Shown one piece after another: positions 1 through 5,062 of a stretch of DNA of 5,062 nucleotides (positions are counted from its first letter, which is position 1; the number at the start of each line of letters is the position of its first letter). The notes below the pieces were generated by a model that was given only the letters and a program-made list of their open reading frames with translations, searched no databases and was not told the origin of the DNA. This DNA comes from Lachnospiraceae bacterium (GTDB lineage Bacteria > Bacillota > Clostridia > Lachnospirales > Lachnospiraceae), in assembly GCA_003484785.1 (NCBI GenBank), contig DNAD01000320.1, positions 1 through 5,062 on the forward strand, in the 5' to 3' direction. The position numbers and the translations under genes were made by a program.

Positions 1-692
1 TATCCGGCGGACAGCAGCAGAGGGTAGCCATAGCCCGCGCCCTTGTAAAAATGCCGAAGGTCCTTCTGCTGGACGAACCTCTGTCTAATCTGGACGCAAG
101 GCTGCGCCTGCAGACACGGGAGGAGATAAGACGCATACAGAGAGAAACAGGCATTACTACCATATTCGTCACCCACGACCAGGAGGAAGCCATGAGCATC
201 TGCGATATGATCGTCGTCATGAAGGGCGGCGCCATGATGCAGATGGGAAAGCCGCAGGAGGTGTACGATGACCCCTCGTGCCTCTTTGTCGCGAAGTTTC
301 TCGGAACCCCTCCGATCAACGTATTTGAGGGCTGTATCCGTGACGGCTGTTTGTATATCGGTGATGACAGGATCTTCGGGATAAACAGGCCCGATAGGGA
401 GAGCGATGTCTTCGTTGCCGTTCGTCCCGAGGGCTTCATCCCCGATCCCGAAGGGCCGCTAAAATGTGAACCCGGAAGAGTAGAGGTCATGGGGAGGGAC
501 GTCAGCATCGTTACCGGACATAAGGCCCTGAAAAACGACAGCCCCCTCCTTCGCACGATCGTCAGTACAGATGATATGCAGGGCTTTGAGCTTGAAAAGG
601 CGGCTTTTCGTCTCAAGCCCGCAAAAGTACTTGTTTACGACAGGGATACCGAAGAACGGATCCGCTTTGAGGTTTCGGATGGACAGATTTAA
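1..692 (+). CDS. ABC importer ATP-binding subunit, MalK/UgpC type (5' end cut by window edge)
   Basis: This is the ATPase that powers the importer encoded downstream; it acts at the inner face of the membrane as a dimer. The reading frame is open from the left edge, with codons starting at base 3, so the first ATG (51) is internal and not the start. The visible 229 residues begin in the ABC signature (SGGQQQR, residues 1-7), then Walker B (VLLLDE, 20-25), the D-loop (SNLD, 28-31) and the H-loop histidine (THDQEEA, about 57-63). After about residue 98 comes a TOBE-type regulatory domain with the VRPEG motif (about 140-144). Walker A and the Q-loop lie outside the window. In MalK the signature falls near residue 135, so the full protein would be about 365 aa, normal for the CUT1 family. 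The regulatory domain separates it from short two-domain ATPases. The substrate cannot be deduced. The gene ends inside the start of the first permease gene. Confidence 0.95.
   Translation, partial: SGGQQQRVAIARALVKMPKVLLLDEPLSNLDARLRLQTREEIRRIQRETGITTIFVTHDQEEAMSICDMIVVMKGGAMMQMGKPQEVYDDPSCLFVAKFLGTPPINVFEGCIRDGCLYIGDDRIFGINRPDRESDVFVAVRPEGFIPDPEGPLKCEPGRVEVMGRDVSIVTGHKALKNDSPLLRTIVSTDDMQGFELEKAAFRLKPAKVLVYDRDTEERIRFEVSDGQI
669..672 (+). promoter_or_regulatory. Shine-Dalgarno site for the first permease, inside the ATPase gene
   Basis: GAGG lies 6 nt before the ATG at 679 and within the last codons of the ATPase. It supports 679 as the start over the in-frame ATG at 571. The extra 36 residues from 571 are polar and basic, unlike a CUT1 permease N-terminus, and would lie wholly inside the ATPase gene. 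Translation of the permease is probably coupled to that of the ATPase. Confidence 0.6.
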
Positions 693-1575
693 ATCCTTAA
701 AAGCATGGCTCTATCTTTTGCCTGCTATATTATTTCTCGGCGCCTTCATGGTGTATCCCCTTATCGATGTGTGGATCTACTCCCTGGAGGAGGGCTATAA
801 TTTTGCCTCCGGAACCTATTTCGGGACCGGAACCTACAACTACGCCTATGTCCTTAGGGATCAGTATTTTATCTCGGCGCTGAAGAACACCTTTATTATC
901 GTGATCATCACAGTTCCTCTCTCAACCGCCCTTGCGCTTCTGATCTCTCTGGGGCTGAGCGCGGCAGGGCCTGTTCAGGAGCTGTTTCAGACCATTTATT
1001 TTCTTCCTTATGTTACGAATACCCTGGCCGTCGGTCTCGTGTTCATGATCCTGTTCGATAAGACCCCCTATTCCGACGGTCTTGTCAACATGCTGATCTC
1101 CTTCTTCGGGGGAAGCACCGTGGACTTCATTAACGGCCCCTACTGGGCAAAGATGTTTGTCATGTGCCTGTATACGATCTGGATAGTGCTCCCGTTTAAG
1201 ATACTGATACTGACCTCAGCCCTTGCCTCTGTTCCGAGGGTATACTATAACGCCGCCATGGTGGACGGGACACCTCCGGGAAGGGTTTTCTTAAAGATCA
1301 CCCTGCCAATGATCTCGCCAATGATCTTTTATCTCGTTATCACCGGCTTTATCGGTGCCTTCAAGGCATATTCGGATGAGGTGGCCCTGTTCGGGACCGA
1401 CCTTAATTCCGCAGGCATGAATACGATAGTGGGGTATATCTACGATATGCTCTACGGAAACTCAGGCGGCTATCCGTCCTATGCTTCGGCGGCGGCCATC
1501 CTGCTTTTTGCCATTGTGCTTACGATCACCATGATCAATCTGATGATCCGAAGCCGCTCGGTTACTTCAGGCTGA
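679..1575 (+). CDS. CUT1-family ABC sugar transporter permease, MalF/UgpA type
   Basis: This is one of two membrane subunits forming the import channel. The protein has 298 residues, typical of UgpA-like permeases and without the extra N-terminal helices of MalF. Hydrophobic segments lie near residues 10-31, 70-92, 104-127, 158-180, 215-232 and 270-291, giving six membrane helices. The cytoplasmic EAA loop, which docks on the ATPase, is at 190-210: YNAAMVDG, then conserved F204, I207 and P210. The usual glutamate of the EAA motif is asparagine here (N191). The first loop (about 38-64, rich in Tyr and Gly) is outside. The start at 679 follows from the family N-terminus and the GAGG site; the gene overlaps the ATPase stop by 14 nt. 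The stop is followed by a 119-nt gap. The subunit role is secure; the sugar is unknown. Confidence 0.95.
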   Translation: MDRFKSLKAWLYLLPAILFLGAFMVYPLIDVWIYSLEEGYNFASGTYFGTGTYNYAYVLRDQYFISALKNTFIIVIITVPLSTALALLISLGLSAAGPVQELFQTIYFLPYVTNTLAVGLVFMILFDKTPYSDGLVNMLISFFGGSTVDFINGPYWAKMFVMCLYTIWIVLPFKILILTSALASVPRVYYNAAMVDGTPPGRVFLKITLPMISPMIFYLVITGFIGAFKAYSDEVALFGTDLNSAGMNTIVGYIYDMLYGNSGGYPSYASAAAILLFAIVLTITMINLMIRSRSVTSG

Positions 1576-1625
1576 GGATCATATCTTCATCTGAAAATCC
1601 TGCGCAATACTTAAAAAGTTATTTA

Positions 1626-1654
1626 TTAACAGCTCCTAAAAGACAAAATAAAGT
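1626..1654 (+). promoter_or_regulatory. Possible internal sigma-A promoter ahead of the second permease
   Basis: TTAACA (1626-1631, one mismatch to TTGACA) is followed after 17 nt by TAAAGT (1649-1654, four of six matches to TATAAT). Initiation would fall near 1661, about 35 nt before the ATG at 1695. The -10 lies inside the inverted repeat at 1642-1664, so a protein bound there could block it. The -10 is weak and the region is AT-rich, so chance similarity is possible. If real, it would let the second permease and binding protein be made separately from the ATPase. Confidence 0.3.
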
Positions 1655-1664
1655 TTATTTTGTC
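1642..1664. repeat. Perfect 11-bp inverted repeat (23-bp palindrome), candidate operator
   Basis: The left arm GACAAAATAAA (1642-1652) and right arm TTTATTTTGTC (1654-1664) are exact reverse complements around a single central G (1653). A folded RNA would have a 10-bp stem with a 3-nt loop. The stem is almost all A-T and no U-run follows, so it fits a protein-binding operator better than an intrinsic terminator. It sits in the only sizeable gap of the transporter cluster, about 30 nt before the second permease. The family of any binding regulator is not clear from the half-site, and none is encoded in the window. Confidence 0.55.
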
Positions 1665-1694
1665 GTTCACTATGATATAAGAGAGACCAGATAA

Positions 1695-2540
1695 ATGACA
1701 GACAAACACTCACAAATATCGGTTAAAAAGGTACTTATATATACGGGCCTTATTCTCTGGGCCGTGATCGTTCTGTTCCCGTTTTACTGGATGATCCTGA
1801 CCTCGTTTAAAAGCTACAGCTCCTATAACGCGGAATATGTGCCGAAGTTTTACGCAACCGACCCTACCCTTCAGAATTATGCGGATGCCTTTACCCTGGT
1901 ACCCCTGGGGAAGTATCTTCTTAATACCGTACTCTTTACCGTTATCACCACAGCCGCCATGCTCATAGTGATCACTCTGGCGGCCTTCGCCTTCGCAAGG
2001 CTTTCCTTCAGAGGCAAAGACCTTTTGTTCACCCTTTTCCTGAGCCTGATGATGATCCCCAACGAGCTTGTGATCATCACTAACTTTGCCACGATAACCT
2101 CCTTAAATCTGCGCAATACCTTTACGGGACTGATACTTCCGTCCGTTACCTCGGTCTTTTATATCTATCTTCTGAAGGAGAATTTCGAAGGCGTGCCCGA
2201 TGATCTGTACTATGCCTCAAAGGTGGACGGAACCTCGGATCTTCGTTATCTGCTGAAGGTCCTTATCCCGATCTGCCGGCCCACAATGATCACGATCCTG
2301 ATACTTAAGGTCATCGAATGCTGGAACCTGTATGTATGGCCCCGCCTCATTACAGACGACCCTGATTACTTCCTGGTTTCCAACGGGATACAGGAGATAC
2401 GGGAAAACGGCTTCGGACGGGAAAACATCCCTGCGATGATGGCTGCCGTGGTGATCATATCACTTCCCCTCATCGTTCTGTTCCTTGTTTTCCGCAAAAG
2501 GATCATGGAGGGCGTCGCTACGGGAGGTACAAAAGGATGA
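1695..2540 (+). CDS. CUT1-family ABC sugar transporter permease, MalG/UgpE type
   Basis: This is the second channel subunit, partner of the permease at 679-1575. It has 281 residues, usual for MalG/UgpE proteins. Membrane segments lie near residues 13-36, 73-100, 109-131, 141-160, 196-214 and 248-267. PFYWMILTSFK (29-39) is a familiar MalG-type N-terminal signature. The EAA loop is at 172-195: YYASKVDG, then L186, I191 and P192; the usual glutamate is tyrosine (Y173). The C-terminus (FRKRIMEGVATGGTKG) matches the family tail ending in G-x-x-x-G-x-x-K-G. The start at 1695 has only a modest purine-rich site (GAGAG, 1681-1685) 9 nt upstream. The stop overlaps the next start as ATGA. The substrate cannot be inferred. 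Confidence 0.95.
   Translation: MTDKHSQISVKKVLIYTGLILWAVIVLFPFYWMILTSFKSYSSYNAEYVPKFYATDPTLQNYADAFTLVPLGKYLLNTVLFTVITTAAMLIVITLAAFAFARLSFRGKDLLFTLFLSLMMIPNELVIITNFATITSLNLRNTFTGLILPSVTSVFYIYLLKENFEGVPDDLYYASKVDGTSDLRYLLKVLIPICRPTMITILILKVIECWNLYVWPRLITDDPDYFLVSNGIQEIRENGFGRENIPAMMAAVVIISLPLIVLFLVFRKRIMEGVATGGTKG
2523..2528 (+). promoter_or_regulatory. Shine-Dalgarno site for the binding protein, inside the second permease gene
   Basis: GGAGGT lies 8 nt before the ATG at 2537, within the last codons of the second permease. It is the strongest ribosome-binding site among the transporter genes, which fits the usual need for more binding protein than permease. With the ATGA overlap it also suggests coupled translation. 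Confidence 0.75.
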
Positions 2541-4126
2541 GAACCCGATCTTTTCTGTCACTTCTTCTTTCGGTCATCCTGACCGCAGCTTTCTTTACGG
2601 GCTGTCACGGCTCGAAGGGATTGCCTGAATTTCATGTGCCGGAGGAATTTGACACCGCAAAACAATTTGAGATCACGTTCTGGGCCAAGAATGATACGAA
2701 CAAAACCCAGACAGATGTATATAAGAAGGCTATTTCGGACTTTGAGGCGCTTTATCCGAACATCAAGGTCAATATCCGTCTGTATACCGATTACGGGCGT
2801 ATCTACAACGATGTCATAACCAATATATCCACGGGTACGACACCGAATGTCTGCATTACCTATCCCGACCATATTGCCACCTACAGAAGCGGCATCAACA
2901 TAGTTGCCCCGCTTGACGAGCTTCTTGCCGATCCCGAATACGGGGCGGGAGGAAACGGGCTTTTATATGATGCGCCGGACACCAACGAGCTGATCCCGGA
3001 ATTTCTGAACGAATGTTACCTGGGGGGCACATGCTATGCCATTCCCTTCATGCGCTCTACGGAAGCTCTGTATATCAATGAGGACATGGTCAGATCCCTG
3101 GGCTATGAGGTTCCCGACATCCTGACCTGGGACTTTGTGTGGGAGCTGTCGGAAAAGGCTCTGGAAAAAAACAGTGACGGGACCTTTAAGATAAACGGTC
3201 AGAAGGTTCTGATCCCTTTCATCTACAAATCGACGGACAATATGATGATCTCGATGCTTAAGCAGAAGGATGCCCCCTATTCCGATGAAGACGGCAATAT
3301 CGGCATATTCAACGATACCACAGAGGAGCTTTTGCTTGAAGTGGGAGAGCACGCCGCAACGGGCGCATTTTCCACCTTTAAGGTATCGGGCTATCCCGGA
3401 AACTTCCTGAACGCCGGCCAGTGTATGTTTGCGGTGGACTCCACCGCCGGCGCGACCTGGATGGGAAGCGACGCGCCTCTGTCGGATATCGCGCCGGAAA
3501 ACAAGGTCAGCTTTAATACCGTTGTGCGTCCCGTTCCGCAGTTTGATATAAACGATCCGAAAATGATATCCCAGGGGCCCTCCATATGTATTTTCAATAA
3601 GGAGGATCCCCAGGAAGTGCTGGCATCCTGGCTGTTTGCACAGTTCCTTCTGACAGACGGGGTACAGACCGCCTATGCCGGGACTGAGGGCTATGTCCCC
3701 GTTACCACAAAGGCCCGTGATACCCGGGAATACCGTGATTATCTTAAGCTTGAGGGAACAGATGATAAACATTATCAGGTAAAGCTCGATGCCACAAAGC
3801 TTCTGCTTAACAATACGGAAAATACCTTTGTAACCCCGGTCTTTAACGGCTCCGCTTCCTTAAGGGATGCCGCCGGAGCCCTCATTGAAAACGTCACCAA
3901 AGCCTCCGTCCGCCATATTACGGTAGATGAGGCCTTTATCGAAAAGACCTTTGATGATGTTAACAGCCTATATAAGCTTGATTCCAAAGCTCAGCCGGGT
4001 ATGCAAAAGGAGGCCCCGGGCCCGATGCCCAAAGCCTCCGTGATCCTGCTTTGCTCTCTTGCTGCGATCTGGGTGATCCTCCTTATCCTGTATATCAGAA
4101 GAAGGATCAGTCAAAAAACTACTTGA
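2537..4126 (+). CDS. Extracellular solute-binding lipoprotein (family 1 type) with a C-terminal membrane helix
   Basis: This is the ligand-binding subunit of the importer, 529 residues. The N-terminus is a lipoprotein signal: basic MRTR, a hydrophobic stretch at 6-20, and lipobox FTGC with the lipidated cysteine at 23. The mature part follows family 1 binding proteins: FEITFWA (44-50) as first strand, FEALYPNIKV (69-78), YAIPFMRSTEALYINEDM (167-184) matching the usual G-x-P-x...LYYN pattern, LTWDFVWEL (196-204), and GYVPV (385-389) near the hinge end. After a Pro/Gly/Lys linker (485-499) there is a clear hydrophobic helix at 501-520, then RRR (521-523) and a short polar tail. By the positive-inside rule the tail would be cytoplasmic. 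Such proteins normally end without a membrane helix, so double anchoring is odd. The ligand is unknown; a sugar is likely from the family. The 3' end overlaps the convergent lipoprotein gene by 8 nt. Confidence 0.93.
   Translation: MRTRSFLSLLLSVILTAAFFTGCHGSKGLPEFHVPEEFDTAKQFEITFWAKNDTNKTQTDVYKKAISDFEALYPNIKVNIRLYTDYGRIYNDVITNISTGTTPNVCITYPDHIATYRSGINIVAPLDELLADPEYGAGGNGLLYDAPDTNELIPEFLNECYLGGTCYAIPFMRSTEALYINEDMVRSLGYEVPDILTWDFVWELSEKALEKNSDGTFKINGQKVLIPFIYKSTDNMMISMLKQKDAPYSDEDGNIGIFNDTTEELLLEVGEHAATGAFSTFKVSGYPGNFLNAGQCMFAVDSTAGATWMGSDAPLSDIAPENKVSFNTVVRPVPQFDINDPKMISQGPSICIFNKEDPQEVLASWLFAQFLLTDGVQTAYAGTEGYVPVTTKARDTREYRDYLKLEGTDDKHYQVKLDATKLLLNNTENTFVTPVFNGSASLRDAAGALIENVTKASVRHITVDEAFIEKTFDDVNSLYKLDSKAQPGMQKEAPGPMPKASVILLCSLAAIWVILLILYIRRRISQKTT
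4005..4039 (-). terminator. Candidate intrinsic terminator of the - strand lipoprotein gene, inside the binding-protein coding region
   Basis: Read on the - strand, GGAGGC (4039-4034), UUU, GGGC (4030-4027), loop AUCGG, GCCC (4021-4018), GGG and GCCUCC (4014-4009) form one continuous stem: 10 Watson-Crick pairs plus three U-G wobbles, with a 5-nt loop, then UUUU (4008-4005). It starts 80 nt after the lipoprotein stop codon. On the + strand the wobble positions become CCC against AAA and do not pair, and there is no U-run, so the signal points one way. The U-run is short, so efficiency is uncertain. The same bases encode the linker before the membrane helix of the binding protein, so coding constraint could also explain the G+C. 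Confidence 0.45.
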
Positions 4127-4937
4127 TGGTGATGGAAGTGATGTGGGGATTGGCTCCCTCATACCAGTAAAGGAATCCGTCACAGTCGATGGTATCGCCG
4201 ACCTTAAGGGTCTGGGCTGTCTTGTAGACCTCCGTATCCGGGCCTGTCAGATAGGATCTGACAAGGAATGTAAAGGTCTGTCCGTCCTTCGAAACATTGA
4301 AGTATACATCATTTCCCACGTCACCCGAGCCGTCCCAGTTATAAAGGAAGGGCGCTTCGTTTCCGGAAGCATCGGTGGAGGGCTCGATGGTAAGACCCTT
4401 AAAGGATACGAACTGATTTATGTTTTCGATAAGCTCGTCCTTGCCAAGAAGCTCTGTCACGTCTTTGGCTTCGGCAATATAATTGCCTTCTTCGATCTCG
4501 AACACTCCGTCTACGATCTCGATCTCGCCCGACCATTCCGACTTATATCCGGTAACCTTGATCTTTGTTCCGGGCACGAGCTTTGCGGCCTCTTCCTCGG
4601 TACAGGGCAGTTCATATATGAAATAGGCGCCGTCCTTATCCTGAGTATAAAGAGTGATCTTTCCGTCCCACCAGGCATTTGCTCCCTGAATGTAGGTCTC
4701 TACGGTTACCTCGGAGTTAAGCTCTGCGGCCTCATATTCCGCATAGGTCATGACTCCCTCACCCTTTTCATCGGAAGAAACGGCTGCATCCGCTTCATCG
4801 GTGCCTGCCTGTGCATCAGCTTCCGCGCCGACCTCTGTGGCCGCGGGAGCGGTAGACGCAGCGGGAACGCCGGCGCAGGCCGTAAGCGTCATAGCTGTCA
4901 TTGTGAATATCAATACTGCTGCTGTTAATCTTTTCAT
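4119..4937 (-). CDS. Lipoprotein with two OB-fold-like repeats, function unknown
   Basis: The protein has 272 residues. It starts with a lipoprotein signal: MKR, a hydrophobic stretch at 5-19 and lipobox LTAC with the lipidated cysteine at 21. Residues 22-62 are an Ala/Glu/Asp/Thr-rich low-complexity spacer. Two similar beta-rich domains follow, about 76-149 and 176-272. Each has a V-x-V/F-K-type first strand, an aromatic strand (AYFIYEL at 104-110; VYFNV at 211-215), a turn-strand motif (LVPGTKIKVTGY at 120-131; LKVGDTIDCDGFLY at 244-257) and a final strand (EIEIVDGVFEI; HITSITI). This pattern suggests a duplicated OB-like barrel, by eye only. Each domain has one cysteine (C112, C252) and several tryptophans. 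The protein would sit on the outer face of the membrane. Its own promoter lies upstream. I do not recognise a named family, and a link to the convergent transporter is only positional. Confidence 0.88.
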   Translation of the reverse strand: MKRLTAAVLIFTMTAMTLTACAGVPAASTAPAATEVGAEADAQAGTDEADAAVSSDEKGEGVMTYAEYEAAELNSEVTVETYIQGANAWWDGKITLYTQDKDGAYFIYELPCTEEEAAKLVPGTKIKVTGYKSEWSGEIEIVDGVFEIEEGNYIAEAKDVTELLGKDELIENINQFVSFKGLTIEPSTDASGNEAPFLYNWDGSGDVGNDVYFNVSKDGQTFTFLVRSYLTGPDTEVYKTAQTLKVGDTIDCDGFLYWYEGANPHITSITIK

Positions 4938-4949
4938 AATACGATAGGT

Positions 4950-4959
4950 ACCTCCTTTT
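4950..4959 (-). promoter_or_regulatory. Strong Shine-Dalgarno site for the - strand lipoprotein, unusually far from its ATG
   Basis: On the - strand AAAAGGAGGT reads across 4959-4950, a near-full match to the anti-Shine-Dalgarno sequence. The gap to the ATG at 4937 is 12 nt, longer than the usual 5-9. No in-frame ATG, GTG or TTG gives better spacing, and the signal peptide begins cleanly at MKRL, so 4937 stands as the start. Confidence 0.75.
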
Positions 4960-5021
4960 TTGTTCCTCAGTCATAGTGAACCTGTGAGAGCTCATGATGC
5001 GCCCCGTTAATTTATGAGACT

Positions 5022-5050
5022 ATTATACGAGCAAAACAGACGGGATGCAA
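5022..5050 (-). promoter_or_regulatory. Sigma-A promoter of the - strand lipoprotein gene
   Basis: On the - strand TTGCAT (5050-5045) is followed after exactly 17 nt by TATAAT (5027-5022), a perfect -10. A-rich sequence just upstream (5062-5051) may act as an UP element. Transcription would start near 5015, giving a leader of about 78 nt. I see no riboswitch or other strong fold in that leader and no other gene between 4938 and the right edge. Confidence 0.8.
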
Positions 5051-5062
5051 ATATGTTTTTCC

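Noticed and set aside
571..678. Upstream in-frame ATG extending the first permease by 36 residues
   Set aside because: The extension is polar and basic, lies entirely within the ATPase gene and is not seen at CUT1 permease N-termini; the ATG at 679 has GAGG at suitable spacing.
2963..3772. Long open frame (269 codons) on the - strand opposite the binding protein
   Set aside because: It lies wholly inside a well-supported + strand gene, has no convincing ribosome-binding site, and its Cys/His/Gly-rich protein resembles no family; it is a codon-usage shadow.
4100..4140. Six-U run on the - strand just past the lipoprotein stop (4118-4113) as a terminator
   Set aside because: Only a 4-bp AU-rich stem precedes it; the run is explained by lysine codons of the binding protein.
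4245..4263. Perfect 8-bp inverted repeat with a 3-nt loop (TGTCAGAT-AGG-ATCTGACA)
   Set aside because: It lies inside the lipoprotein coding region, has no U-run on either strand, and about one such repeat is expected by chance in 5 kb.
4143..4928. Long open frame (261 codons) on the + strand opposite the lipoprotein
   Set aside because: It mirrors the lipoprotein gene, which has a signal peptide, a strong Shine-Dalgarno site and a consensus promoter. The mirror frame has none of these.
4971..4981. 11-nt match GTTCACTATGA shared with 1665-1675, each upstream of a start codon
   Set aside because: Several 11-nt matches are expected by chance when both strands of 5 kb are compared, and the distances to the start codons differ.
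4938..4995. Upstream ATGs in the lipoprotein leader (for example at 4995 on the - strand) as a leader peptide
   Set aside because: The frame runs on into the lipoprotein gene out of phase without a prompt stop, and lacks a good ribosome-binding site.

Overview
The window shows an ordinary-looking bacterial transport locus. It carries a four-gene carbohydrate-type (CUT1) ABC importer on the + strand and a convergent lipoprotein gene on the - strand. Base composition is moderate (roughly half G+C by eye). Purine-rich Shine-Dalgarno sites, lipobox-type substrate-binding protein and lipoprotein, and a consensus sigma-A-like promoter (TTGCAT-17-TATAAT) suggest a Firmicute, most likely a clostridium of the Lachnospiraceae type. 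The genus cannot be read from this sequence, and the taxonomic call is inference.

Layout. Positions 1-692 hold the C-terminal part of the ATPase, cut by the left edge just before its LSGGQ signature. Positions 679-1575 encode the first permease and overlap the ATPase end by 14 nt. A 119-nt gap follows (1576-1694), with a perfect 11-bp inverted repeat and a possible internal promoter. Positions 1695-2540 encode the second permease. Positions 2537-4126 encode the substrate-binding lipoprotein, joined to the second permease by an ATGA overlap. Positions 4119-4937 (-) encode a two-domain lipoprotein that converges on the binding protein with an 8-nt overlap of the coding ends. Positions 4938-5062 are its leader and promoter; I see no other gene there.

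How the parts work together. The binding protein should capture a ligand, probably a sugar or oligosaccharide, outside the membrane. The two six-helix permeases form the channel and the ATPase drives import. Nothing in the window identifies the ligand, and no regulator or glycoside hydrolase is visible. The - strand lipoprotein has its own strong promoter and no visible link to transport.

I found no clearly new biological system. The points most worth a second look are: a binding protein with both an N-terminal lipobox and a C-terminal membrane helix; a - strand terminator-like hairpin inside the binding-protein coding region, whose stem is continuous only on the - strand; the palindrome between the permease genes; and loss of the EAA-loop glutamate in both permeases.
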